Shown here: one piece after another, positions 17,783-26,592 of the stretch
Layout of the letters: the number at the start of each line of letters is the position of its first letter
How positions within the stretch are numbered: position 1 is the stretch's first letter
The notes under the pieces: model-generated
Databases searched by the model: none
The model's input: only the letters and a program-made list of their open reading frames with translations
What the model was told of the DNA's origin: nothing
Assembly (NCBI GenBank): GCA_021324945.1
Contig: JAJPID010000011.1
Coordinates: 1 to 64,000 of the forward strand
Reading direction: 5' to 3'
Source: Lysobacterales bacterium
Lineage (GTDB): Bacteria > Pseudomonadota > Gammaproteobacteria > Xanthomonadales > Rhodanobacteraceae
DNA length: 64,000 bases
Position numbers and translations under genes: made by a program

Positions 17783-20700
17783 ATGGGAAGCCGCAACGCC
17801 TCGACGCAACCCGTATCCGACGCGACGCGCGCGCCGGAGAAAAGCGGTGCCTTGCCCGCAGCGTGGCAGCGGCTGTTGTCCGAACCCAGACGCCGCACGC
17901 CATCGGACTCCGTGCTCGGCTTTCTGCTGGAGCTGGTGAATGACGCGCCGCCGGTCGCGCGCGTCGAAGTCGCGCCGGTGCTGCTCGAGCCGGTGCCCGG
18001 CGGCCGCCTCGGCCGCGCGGTGCCGCTCGATCCCAAACAACTGACGCAAGCCGGCCTGCCCGGACCGATGTTGCGATTGGCAGCCGGCGTGCTCGGTCTG
18101 CCGCAGACGCAGCGCAAGGGCCGGTCGTATGCGCATCTCTCCGGCGAATTCGGCGATGCGTTGCTCGTGGAAATCCTGGACAGCGCGCCGTGTCTCCTCG
18201 GCGGCGTCGCGGGTTTGCGCCTGACGCGCGGCAAACCGCGCGCGCTGAACTGGCATTGGCAGATGGAGGCGGACGGACGTCAGCGCCTGCTGCCAGAATT
18301 GCCAGCATCGCAACGCCTGCTGCGCGTGGGCGGCTTGTGGTATCTCGATCCCGAACGTTCCGAGCTGGGTGGTTTTGAGGGTTCGATCGACGAAGTGCCT
18401 TGGCTGGACGCGCCGCCGCTGTCGCCCGAATGCGGCGATGCACTGGCGCACGCGATTCAGTCCTCGCCTTACGCGAACCGAATTCCCGCACCGCGTGCCT
18501 TTGCCGCGGTCGAGCGCGCGGAACTCGCGCCGAAACCCGTTCTGACCCTGCACGCCTTGACGCGCCACGCACGTATCGGCGCGGGCACGCCGCCGCTCGC
18601 TTACGCGCGGCTGGCGTTCGATTATGGCGGCGAAAAATTGCCGGGCCGCGGTGGCGAACCGCTGGTGCGGCGCGTGCGCGACGGAAAACTGGTCGAGATC
18701 GCGCGCAAGCGCGCCGACGAACTGGCGACGATGGAGCGCTTGGAAGGCTTTGGTCTTGCGCCCGCGGTTGATTGTGAAGGGCTCCCTTGGGACATGGCCG
18801 ATGCGTTGCCGGAAGACGCGTGGCTGTTTCCCGGAAAGGGTTATGCCGGCGCGCTCGAAGTCAACACGCCCGCGCGCTGGTTGTCGTTGCGGGAGAAACT
18901 GGAGACGGATGGTTTCAATGTCGACTATGCCTCGACGTTTCCGTTCGAAGTGCTGGAAGGGCCGCCGCAGTGGTACGGCGTGGCGACGGAAGAAAAGGGC
19001 GGCGATGCGTTCGATTTCGAAGTCGGCATCGAGGTGGACGGCCAGCGCGTGAACCTGTTGCCGATCGTGGGACGTGCGCTGTCAGAACACACGCTCTCGC
19101 TCACCGCTCCCCCCAATGAAACCGAAGACGCGGTGTGGTATGCGCCGGTGGACGAACGCCGCCGTGTACCGGTGCGGCTTTCCGTGTTGCGCGCGCTCTT
19201 GGCGCCGCTGGCCGAATACCTGCAACGTCCGCGGGAAAAATTGCGTCTGCCGCGCGTGCAGGCCGGACGGCTGGAAGAATTCGCGCAAGCGTTGCCGAAA
19301 GACCGCGGCAAACTGGAAGCGCCGAAGGAACTCACCGGCTTTACCGCACGCCTGCGCGAGGCCGCGGCACACGCATCCGATGCCATTCCCCCGGAATTCG
19401 CCGGTGAATTGCGTCCGTATCAACGCGAAGGTCTGCGCTGGTTGAACGCCTTGGCCGAAGCGGGTCTGGGCGGAGTGCTGGCCGACGACATGGGCCTGGG
19501 CAAGACCGTGCAGTTACTGGCGCACTTGCTGGCATTGAAGGCCGGCAGCGCGTTGACGCAACCGGCACTGATCGTCGCGCCGACCAGTTTGATACCGAAC
19601 TGGCAAGCGGAAGCGAAACGCTTCGCACCGACCCTGAAACTGCTGACACTGCACGGTCCCGAGCGCGTGCGCAGTTTCGACCGGCTCGCCGGGCATGACC
19701 TGGTCCTCACCAGTTACGCGCTGCTGCCGCGCGATCTTTCCGTGCTGCGTGAGCAACCGTTCGCGTTGGTAGTGCTGGACGAAGCGCAGCAGGTGAAGAA
19801 TCCGCGTACACAGGCGCGTCGCGCACTGCTCTCCATCGCTGCCGCGCGCCGCGTGTGCATGACCGGTACGCCGCTGGAAAATCATCTGGGCGAGTTGTGG
19901 TCGCAGATGGACTTGGCCGTACCCGGGCTGCTGGGCGATGAAGGGTCTTTCCGCAAGCACTATCGCATTCCGATCGAGCGGCAGTCTGACGGTGCGTGCC
20001 AGGCGCGGCTGAATTCGCGGCTCGCGCCTTTCATCCTGCGCCGAACGAAGGCGCAGGTTGCGAAGGAACTGCCGCAGAAGACCGAGATCGCGCGCAGTGT
20101 GGCGCTTTCCGGTCGTCAAAAGGAATTGTACGAATCCCTGCGCGTGTCGCTGGCGGAAGAATTACGCGAGGTGATCCGCCAGCGCGGTATCGAGCACAGC
20201 GGCATCATCGTGCTGGATGCGTTGCTGAAACTGCGGCAGACCTGTTGCGATCCGCGCCTGGTGAAACTGGAGGCCGCGCGCGGTGTGCGCGAATCGGCCA
20301 AGCTGGAATTGTTGATGGACATGGTGCCGGATCTGGTGTCCGAGGGCCGGCGCGTGCTGCTGTTCTCGCAGTTCACCGAAATGCTGGCACTGATCGCGCG
20401 CGAGCTGGATCGCCGGCATCTGAAATATGTCACGCTCACCGGCGACACGCGCGATCGCGCCGAACCCGTGCGCAAGTTCCAGGATGGCGAAGTGCCGCTG
20501 TTCCTGCTGTCGCTGAAAGCCGGTGGCGTGGGCTTGAACCTCACCGCCGCCGACACCGTGATCCATTACGACCCGTGGTGGAATCCGGCTGCCGAAGCGC
20601 AGGCGTCAGACCGCGCGCACCGCATCGGCCAGGACAAACCGGTGTTCGTCTATCGCCTGATCTGCGCCGGCACCGTCGAGGAACGCATCGAACAACTGAA

Positions 20701-20806
20701 GGCGCGCAAGGCCGAACTCGCGCAAGCCGTGCTGGAAGGCGGCGGTACCCGCGACAAACTGGCATTCGACGAGGAAGATCTGGAAGCGTTGTTTGCGGCG
20801 GAGTGA
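17783..20806 (+). CDS. SNF2-family DEAD/DEAH-like helicase
   Basis: A 1007-residue ATPase of the Swi2/Snf2 (RapA/HepA-like) superfamily. The C-terminal half holds the motor: VLADDMGLGKTVQ (motif I), VVLDEAQQVKN (motif II, DEAQ), MTGTPLENHLGELW (motif III), FILRRTKAQVAKELP, LLFSQFTEM, LKAGGVGLNLTAA (motif V) and ASDRAHRIGQ (motif VI). The N-terminal 500 residues show no cysteine cluster, so the SWIM zinc finger present in some bacterial relatives appears absent. It is probably a DNA translocase that remodels protein-DNA or transcription complexes. The next gene starts four bases after its stop. Confidence 0.9.
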   Translation: MGSRNASTQPVSDATRAPEKSGALPAAWQRLLSEPRRRTPSDSVLGFLLELVNDAPPVARVEVAPVLLEPVPGGRLGRAVPLDPKQLTQAGLPGPMLRLAAGVLGLPQTQRKGRSYAHLSGEFGDALLVEILDSAPCLLGGVAGLRLTRGKPRALNWHWQMEADGRQRLLPELPASQRLLRVGGLWYLDPERSELGGFEGSIDEVPWLDAPPLSPECGDALAHAIQSSPYANRIPAPRAFAAVERAELAPKPVLTLHALTRHARIGAGTPPLAYARLAFDYGGEKLPGRGGEPLVRRVRDGKLVEIARKRADELATMERLEGFGLAPAVDCEGLPWDMADALPEDAWLFPGKGYAGALEVNTPARWLSLREKLETDGFNVDYASTFPFEVLEGPPQWYGVATEEKGGDAFDFEVGIEVDGQRVNLLPIVGRALSEHTLSLTAPPNETEDAVWYAPVDERRRVPVRLSVLRALLAPLAEYLQRPREKLRLPRVQAGRLEEFAQALPKDRGKLEAPKELTGFTARLREAAAHASDAIPPEFAGELRPYQREGLRWLNALAEAGLGGVLADDMGLGKTVQLLAHLLALKAGSALTQPALIVAPTSLIPNWQAEAKRFAPTLKLLTLHGPERVRSFDRLAGHDLVLTSYALLPRDLSVLREQPFALVVLDEAQQVKNPRTQARRALLSIAAARRVCMTGTPLENHLGELWSQMDLAVPGLLGDEGSFRKHYRIPIERQSDGACQARLNSRLAPFILRRTKAQVAKELPQKTEIARSVALSGRQKELYESLRVSLAEELREVIRQRGIEHSGIIVLDALLKLRQTCCDPRLVKLEAARGVRESAKLELLMDMVPDLVSEGRRVLLFSQFTEMLALIARELDRRHLKYVTLTGDTRDRAEPVRKFQDGEVPLFLLSLKAGGVGLNLTAADTVIHYDPWWNPAAEAQASDRAHRIGQDKPVFVYRLICAGTVEERIEQLKARKAELAQAVLEGGGTRDKLAFDEEDLEALFAAE

Positions 20807-20809
20807 ATC

Positions 20810-21295
20810 GTGAATATCGAAACTTTCGACGGCGGCTGCGACTGCAAATATGTTCGTTACCGCATGCTGAGCACGCCGCTGTTCGTGCACTGTTGCCATT
20901 GCCGCTGGTGCCAGCGCGAAACCGGCTCTGCGTTCGTGATGAATGCGCTGATCGAGAGCGATCGGGTGCAGTTGTTGAGCGGAGAGTTGGACATGGTGAT
21001 GACGCCGTCCAACAGCGGCAAGGGCCAGAAGATCGCGCGCTGCCCGCAATGCCGCATCGCGCTGTGGAGCCATTACGCCGGCGGCGGCGATGCGTTCACT
21101 TTCATCCGCGTCGGCACGCTGGACGATCCCGATCATTTTCCGCCCGACATCCATATCTACACCTCATCCAAGCAGCCATGGGTAATCATCCCGGAAGGCG
21201 TGCCGGTGATGCCCGAGTACTACGAGCGGGAGAAATACTGGCCGGAGGAAAGTCTGAAGAGGCGGGAGGCGTTGCTCGCGAAACGGTCAACGTGA
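20810..21295 (+). CDS. GFA-family (CENP-V/GFA) zinc protein
   Basis: A 161-residue protein of the Gfa fold. Zinc ligands are visible as GGCDCKYVRY near the N terminus, HCCHCRWCQRETGSAF in the middle and CPQC later, then a short Tyr/Trp-rich tail. The start is GTG at 20810, four bases after the helicase stop. Founding members were described as glutathione-dependent formaldehyde-activating enzymes, but most have unknown substrates, so no reaction is assigned. Confidence 0.85.
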   Translation: MNIETFDGGCDCKYVRYRMLSTPLFVHCCHCRWCQRETGSAFVMNALIESDRVQLLSGELDMVMTPSNSGKGQKIARCPQCRIALWSHYAGGGDAFTFIRVGTLDDPDHFPPDIHIYTSSKQPWVIIPEGVPVMPEYYEREKYWPEESLKRREALLAKRST

Positions 21296-21317
21296 TTGCG
21301 GCGCACACCGGCAGAAG

Positions 21318-21671
21318 TTACGGCTCACGCTTCAAACCATTTTTCTCCAGCGCTTCCAAATACGCCTTCCAGTTGCGTTCCTGATTGACGCCGAGGTCGT
21401 AGAGCGTGCTCCACGAGAAGATGCCGGTGGCATGGCCGTCTGAAAAACGCAGCAGCACGCCGTAGTTGCCGATCGGTTCGATCGCATCGATGTTGACGCC
21501 GCGCTTACCGGCGACCAGTCCCTGCTGGCCGGGGCCGTGCCCCTGCACTTCGGCCGAAGGCGAGTGCACGCGCAGATATTCGCAGGGCAGGTTGAAGCGC
21601 TCGCCGCTGTCGAAAGCCACTTCGAGCATATGAGATGCGCGGTGGAGGATGAGATCAGTGGGGCGGGGCAT
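21318..21671 (-). CDS. DUF971 (GBBH-like N-terminal domain) protein
   Basis: A 117-residue protein: PTDLILHRASHMLEVAF at the start, then LPCEYLRVHSPSAEV and later GNYGVLLRFSDGHATGIFSW and LYDLG. This is the stand-alone DUF971 domain related to the N terminus of gamma-butyrobetaine hydroxylase and found in some iron-sulfur proteins. The ATG at 21671 is preferred; the longer open frame reads into an interspersed repeat. Immediately upstream is the repeat interrupted by the transposon. In E. coli-like genomes this family often follows hslVU, and here too the nearest genes beyond the transposon are the hslU neighbours. That suggests the transposon split a DUF971-hslUV neighbourhood. Confidence 0.85.
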   Translation of the reverse strand: MPRPTDLILHRASHMLEVAFDSGERFNLPCEYLRVHSPSAEVQGHGPGQQGLVAGKRGVNIDAIEPIGNYGVLLRFSDGHATGIFSWSTLYDLGVNQERNWKAYLEALEKNGLKREP

Positions 21672-21676
21672 CAGTT

Positions 21677-21754
21677 CGTCATTCCGGCGGTGAGCAGAGT
21701 GGCCATGGAGGATCGCGCTTTGAGGGCCAGGAGAGCCTGAAGTCAAAGGCAGAG
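21677..21754. repeat. Left part of an interspersed palindromic repeat interrupted by the transposon
   Basis: Begins CGTCATTCCGG; the matching CCGGAATGACG is at 30585-30595 on the far side of the transposon. Removing the transposon and one target duplication restores an element of about 121 bp bounded by a perfect 11-bp inverted repeat. A second copy of about 113 bp is at 51378-51490. Both contain GCGCTTTG followed by a GGCCA-containing stretch. Confidence 0.75.
21749..21754. repeat. Target-site duplication, left copy
   Basis: GCAGAG directly outside the left terminal TGCA. The identical six bases follow the right end at 30547-30552. IS21-family elements usually duplicate 4-8 bp. Confidence 0.85.
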
Positions 21755-21890
21755 TGCAAAAAACCGAGTATCTGACCACTGGCGCCAGACAAGATGATCA
21801 CCGGCGCCAGTCAAATTGACCACCCGAGTCAGACAAGATGACCACCGGCGCCGTACGGACTGACCGGCAATGCCAACGAGCTGACCATCC
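21755..21890. repeat. Left transposon end with phased transposase-binding-like array
   Basis: Terminal TGCA at 21755, then units beginning TGACC or TGATC at 21773, 21795, 21817, 21839 and 21861 (exact 22-bp steps), and a sixth partial unit at 21882. Units share forms such as CACCGGCGCCAG and CAGACAAGA. The first unit starts 18 bp from the end, exactly as at the right end. The 190 bp between this array and the LysR stop shows no gene I can support. Confidence 0.8.
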
Positions 21891-22084
21891 ACGCGTAGGT
21901 CGCTTGGCGGCGGAACCGGTTCGTCGGAGTCCGGCTGTTCACGCTTGAACCCGTGCTGGCGTTTCGTTGATGTGCCGTTGCACCCCCCGTTCCAGCATGT
22001 GACGCTTTTGGAACGTCCGCAGAATTAGTGCAGTCACCAATTAGGACCGCGCGGCCACGAGGCAACATAGCGAGCGAAAATGAT

Positions 22085-23002
22085 TCAGAACCAATCGTGG
22101 TATCGCCGGCGCTGGATGTTCGCCTCTCCAACAAGCCACTCCCGAAAAATCTTCAGCGCGGGGCTCTGTGCGTGGGCCGCCCGATAGGCGAGGTACCAGC
22201 TCTCGTATTGCTTGTGCGCCGAACCGAACGGCGCGGCCAAGCGTCCGGATTCCAGTGCGTCGCTCACATAGGGAAGTTGCGCCACCGCGACACCCACACC
22301 ATCGAGCACTGCCTGCATCGCCATCGATGAACTCTCGAAGCGCACTTCGTTCCTTGGCTTGATCGGGGAACGCAGCCCCGCGGCCTTGAACCACCATGTC
22401 CATTGCTCACGCAGGTGCGCAACCACGATGAGGGTTGCCTTGCGCAGGTCTTGTGGTTTGTGCAGGCTTTTGGCAAGCGCCGGGGCACACACCGGTGTCA
22501 GAGTCGATGCAAAGAGTTCCTCTGCGCTGTAGCCCGGCCAGTCGCCGTCGCCACGACGGATCGTGCACGTCCAATCGTCACGCAACGGGTTCATCACCCC
22601 GCCCGTCGCCACACGTACTTCAACTTCCGGATGGTCGAGATTGAAGTGTGCTAGACGCGGGATCAGCCAATGCAGCGCGAACGCTGGGGCAACCCCGACG
22701 GTGAGGACAGGGCCGGCCCGCATCGACGAGACCTGTTCGACGAGCCGGCCGATGGCCGCGAATGCATCGGTCAAGCCGGGCTGCAGTGCTCGGCCTTGTT
22801 CGGTGAGGTCCAGGCCGTTGGCATGACGCTGGAACAGCACGTAACCGAGGCGGCGTTCGAGTAGCCGCACACTCTGACTGATCGCCGCCGGCGTGACGTG
22901 CAGTTCACTTGCGGCTGCCGTGAAACTGCCATGGCGCGCTGCGGCCTCGAAAGCTCGCAAGCCATTGAGAAAGGGCGGGACTCCGTTCACGGGTATCAGC
23001 AA
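22085..23002 (-). CDS. LysR-family transcriptional regulator (GcvA-like)
   Basis: A 305-residue regulator. The N-terminal winged helix-turn-helix is NGLRAFEAAARHGSFTAAA followed by LHVTPAAISQSVRLLERRLG; the remainder is a periplasmic-binding-like effector domain starting near residue 95 (GPVLTVGVAPAFALHWLIP). The pattern with DWTCTIRRGDGDWPG resembles the GcvA/AmpR branch. It is divergent from the RND permease gene across about 255 bp, the classic LysR arrangement, so it probably controls that gene. It lies inside the IS21-type transposon. The ligand is unknown. Confidence 0.92.
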   Translation of the reverse strand: MLIPVNGVPPFLNGLRAFEAAARHGSFTAAASELHVTPAAISQSVRLLERRLGYVLFQRHANGLDLTEQGRALQPGLTDAFAAIGRLVEQVSSMRAGPVLTVGVAPAFALHWLIPRLAHFNLDHPEVEVRVATGGVMNPLRDDWTCTIRRGDGDWPGYSAEELFASTLTPVCAPALAKSLHKPQDLRKATLIVVAHLREQWTWWFKAAGLRSPIKPRNEVRFESSSMAMQAVLDGVGVAVAQLPYVSDALESGRLAAPFGSAHKQYESWYLAYRAAHAQSPALKIFREWLVGEANIQRRRYHDWF

Positions 23003-23258
23003 AAGGATAGCTATGTCTTGGGTTAGAGAAAATTGCTGGCAGTGTGATGAACCTGTCGTGAGAATAGTGCAACCACGCCATTATGTGCGATTGAACCTGT
23101 GATTGATCCGCTCGAAGCAAATGGCTAACGAATAGGTAATCTATGCCTGCACTACCGATGGGAGCAGCAATTCTTGCCATGCGCGTGGTGAGGTGTTGTC
23201 CCCGAATGACCGGCGCCTGCATCGCACCGCGCTACCTGTGGCCGTCTAAGGCGATGGC
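23003..23258. promoter_or_regulatory. Divergent LysR/RND control region with an overlapping small ORF
   Basis: A 256-bp region, locally more AT-rich than its surroundings, between the two divergent starts. It should hold both promoters and the LysR operator, but I cannot fix a T-N11-A site with confidence. An open frame of 39 codons starts ATG at 23143 and its TGA overlaps the GTG start of the permease (GTGA). This could be a leader peptide or chance. No remnant of a membrane-fusion adaptor gene is recognisable. Confidence 0.5.
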
Positions 23259-26200
23259 GTGAATTTCTCAGCACAGTTCATCGCCCGCCCCGTTGCGACA
23301 ACCCTGCTCATGGCGGCGCTGGCGTTGGCGGGGATCATTGCGTTCGCACTGTTGCCGGTCTCCGCGCTGCCGCAGGTGGATTTCCCGACCATCCAGGTCA
23401 CGGCGACGCTCGCCGGGGCCAGCGCTCAAACCATGGCATCGTCAGTGGCGACGCCGCTCGAGCGTCAGCTTGGGCAAATTCCCGGTGTGAGCGAGATGAC
23501 TTCGTTCAGCGCACTGGGCGCGACGTCGATCACGATTCAGTTCAACCTGAATCGCAACATCGATGCCGCGGCGCAGGACGTGCAGACCGCGATCAATGCG
23601 GCCAGTGGCACGTTGCCGCGGACAATGACCACGCCGCCCACCTACAAGAAGCTGAACCCCACCGACGCGCCGATCCTGGTGCTGGCCGCAAGCTCGGATG
23701 CGTATCCGCTGACCACGGTGGACCAGTTCGTGGACAACAACCTGGCGCGCAAGATTTCGCAGGTACCGGGCGTGGCCCAGGTTTCGCTGGGTGGCGAACA
23801 GGAACCGTCGATTCGCGTGCAGGTCGATCCGCGCAAGCTCGCTGCGCTCGGCATGACCTTGGAGCAGGTACGCAGCGCCTTGGTCAATGCGACCACCGAT
23901 GCCGCGAAGGGCGTGATCGATACGTCACGAACGAGTTTCGTGATCACCGCCAACGACCAGGTCACTGAGGCGCAAGCCTTCGAGAACGTTGTGCTGGCCT
24001 ACAAACATGGGGCACCGATCCATGTTCGCGACGTTGGGCGCGCGGTGGCGGCCGCAGCCGATCGCACCGCTGCGGCGTACTACGACAACCACCACGCGAT
24101 CCTGTTGACCGTATACAAGCAGCCTGGCGCGAACGTGATGGACACCGTACGCCGGATCGAGGCTCAGCTGCCACAACTGACATCCGGAATTCCAGCGGCC
24201 ATCACGATTCGTACCGTTCTTGACCGTACGGTGACCATTCGCGCGGCGGTGCGCGATGCCGAGATGACGCTGGGGTTGGCGGTCATCCTGGTCATCGGCG
24301 TGGTGCTGGCGTTTTTGGGCAGCCCGCGAGCGATGCTCGCGCCCGGCCTCACCGTCATTCTCGCCTTACTCGGTGCATTCGCGGCGATGCGGCTGTCCGG
24401 TTCGAGCCTCGACAACATTTCGCTCATGGGTTTGACGCTCGGCGTGGGCTTCGTGGTCGACGACGCCATCGTGGTGGTTGAGAACATTCAGCGGCATGTC
24501 GATGACGGCATGGCGCCGATGGACGCGGCGCTGCAGGGTACGCGTGAGATCGCCTTCACCGTATTGTCGATCAGTATTTCACTGATTGCGGTGTTCACGC
24601 CGTTGCTGCTGATGGGCGGGGTCGTCGGCCGGCTGTTTCAGGAGTTCGCTCTGACCGTGATCGCCACCATCGTGGCCTCCGTGCTGGTGTCACTCACCTT
24701 GGCGCCGATGTTGTGCGCGCGCCTTTTGCGTCGCGAAAACGGCGGGAGCGCGCGCTGGCACCGCGGAATCGCGGCAGCGTTCGACGCCCTGTCGCGAGGC
24801 TATCAGCATTCCTTGGATGGCGTGCTGCGCCACCCGGCGTTGATGCTCGGTGTGTTTTTCTTGACGGTCGCGGTGGCGCTGGTATTGGCGGTCAAGATTC
24901 CCAAAGGGTTTATCCCGATCCAGGACACCGGCCTGATTGGGGGTCTTGCCGATGCCGCGCAAGGCACTTCACCAGCCGAAATGCAGCGTCTCGAGCGGGC
25001 TCTCGACGCGGTGGTATTGCGCGATCCGGGTGTGGCTGGCGTGGCCTCATGGACGGGGAGCACGGGTGGCAACGGCTTTGCACAGACGGCCAACACTGCA
25101 CGCTACTACGTGGTGCTGAAACCACGCGATCAACGCGCCTCGGCCAGCCAAATCATCAGGCGGTTGCAGCCCAAGCTCGCAAACGTCCAAGGCGTCGTGC
25201 TGCACCTGAAGCCTACCCAGGACATCACCGTCGGCGGTCGATCCGCGCGCGGAACTTACCAGTACACGTTGCAAGGCACGGACGTCGATGAGTTGGATCG
25301 CTGGTCGCAGAAGATGCTGCAACGAATGCAGGCGCTGCCGCAGCTGACCGGCGTCGCCAGTGACCTGCAAATCGACGCGCCACAAGCCGCGCTCCACATC
25401 GACCGGACAATGGCGGGGCGCTTCGGCATATCCCCGCAAACCATCGACGACACGCTGGATGATGCTTATGGGCAGCGTCAGATCACCCAGTACTTCACGA
25501 GTAGCAATACCTACCCGCTGATCCTCGAGATCACCCCCGACCTGCAACATCGGCTCGCTTCCCTTGGCAGTTTGTACATTCAATCGCCCTTGACCGGCGG
25601 GATGGTTCCGCTGTCCGTGCTGACCGAAACGAATACCTCGAAGGTTGGGCCACTCTCCATCACCCATCAAGGGCAATTTCCGGCGGTGACGTTGACATTT
25701 GATCTTGCCCGCGGTGTTTCGCTCGGGCAGGCAGTCTCGGCCATCCAGCAGGCGGCCGAGGAAATTGGATTGCCGAGTTCCGTGCGCGGATCATTCCAGG
25801 GCAACGCCAAGGCGTTCCAGACCGCGCTGGTGGACATGCCTTGGCTGGTGCTGGTCGCGCTGGCAGCGGTTTATATCATCCTCGGGATTCTGTACGAAAG
25901 TTTCATCCATCCCTTGACAATTCTCTCGACCTTGCCGCCCGCGGGCGTGGGTGCACTGATCCTGCTGTGGGCCATGCACATGGGCCTGGACGTGATCGGC
26001 ATCATCGGGATTCTGTTGCTGATCGGCATCGTCAAAAAGAACGGCATCCTGCTGATCGATTTCGCGATCGTTGCCATGCGTGATCGCGGATTGACGCCAA
26101 CCGATGCGATCCGCGATGCATGCCGATTGCGTTTCCGGCCGATCCTGATGACGACGGTGGCGGCGCTGTTGGTGGCGCTGCCACTGGCGTTCGGGCGCGG

Positions 26201-26375
26201 AGTGGGCTCCGAACTGCGCCAACCGCTGGGTTACGCCATGATCGGAGGCCTGCTGCTGAGCCAACTGATGACGCTGTACACGACGCCCGTGATTTTTCTG
26301 TACCTCGAAAGATTCCGGGTCAAGCGAGGGCGTGCGGGAAAGGCGATCATTGAACGATCGACAAGAGCAATCTAA
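23259..26375 (+). CDS. RND efflux permease (HAE1, MdtB/MdtC-like)
   Basis: A 1038-residue inner-membrane proton-driven drug exporter. It starts MNFSAQFIARPVATTLLMA (helix 1), has the porter-domain segment LPQVDFPTIQVTA, two large periplasmic loops, and the TM4 proton relay GVGFVVDDAIVVVENIQRH with the paired Asp. The C-terminal half repeats the fold and ends in a basic tail. Length and motifs match MdtB/MdtC. The start is GTG at 23259. Functional pumps need a membrane-fusion adaptor and an outer-membrane channel. Neither is encoded here, so the permease must borrow partners from elsewhere or be idle. It is cargo of the IS21-type transposon and is divergent from a LysR gene. Confidence 0.93.
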   Translation: MNFSAQFIARPVATTLLMAALALAGIIAFALLPVSALPQVDFPTIQVTATLAGASAQTMASSVATPLERQLGQIPGVSEMTSFSALGATSITIQFNLNRNIDAAAQDVQTAINAASGTLPRTMTTPPTYKKLNPTDAPILVLAASSDAYPLTTVDQFVDNNLARKISQVPGVAQVSLGGEQEPSIRVQVDPRKLAALGMTLEQVRSALVNATTDAAKGVIDTSRTSFVITANDQVTEAQAFENVVLAYKHGAPIHVRDVGRAVAAAADRTAAAYYDNHHAILLTVYKQPGANVMDTVRRIEAQLPQLTSGIPAAITIRTVLDRTVTIRAAVRDAEMTLGLAVILVIGVVLAFLGSPRAMLAPGLTVILALLGAFAAMRLSGSSLDNISLMGLTLGVGFVVDDAIVVVENIQRHVDDGMAPMDAALQGTREIAFTVLSISISLIAVFTPLLLMGGVVGRLFQEFALTVIATIVASVLVSLTLAPMLCARLLRRENGGSARWHRGIAAAFDALSRGYQHSLDGVLRHPALMLGVFFLTVAVALVLAVKIPKGFIPIQDTGLIGGLADAAQGTSPAEMQRLERALDAVVLRDPGVAGVASWTGSTGGNGFAQTANTARYYVVLKPRDQRASASQIIRRLQPKLANVQGVVLHLKPTQDITVGGRSARGTYQYTLQGTDVDELDRWSQKMLQRMQALPQLTGVASDLQIDAPQAALHIDRTMAGRFGISPQTIDDTLDDAYGQRQITQYFTSSNTYPLILEITPDLQHRLASLGSLYIQSPLTGGMVPLSVLTETNTSKVGPLSITHQGQFPAVTLTFDLARGVSLGQAVSAIQQAAEEIGLPSSVRGSFQGNAKAFQTALVDMPWLVLVALAAVYIILGILYESFIHPLTILSTLPPAGVGALILLWAMHMGLDVIGIIGILLLIGIVKKNGILLIDFAIVAMRDRGLTPTDAIRDACRLRFRPILMTTVAALLVALPLAFGRGVGSELRQPLGYAMIGGLLLSQLMTLYTTPVIFLYLERFRVKRGRAGKAIIERSTRAI

Positions 26376-26592
26376 TCGAACCGCTCCAAGAACTTCGGCG
26401 GTGTTCGGTTCCGCTCCGACTCGCGTGGCACTACGAAACGCAGCTCTACGCCGCTCATCAACGACGTTGAGTCACGGCGTACCGGCTATTCGCGAAAGAT
26501 CAAGGTAGGTCGGTTTCAGCCAGTTGGCGCCGCTGATCGGAATCCCGCGATAGTAGGGGCGGGAACATCACGCGCACCGACTCGATGAATCG

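Noticed and set aside
21829-22134. A 101-codon minus-strand frame at the left transposon end
   Set aside because: It runs through the repeat array and into the LysR 3' end, without a ribosome-binding site or recognisable family.
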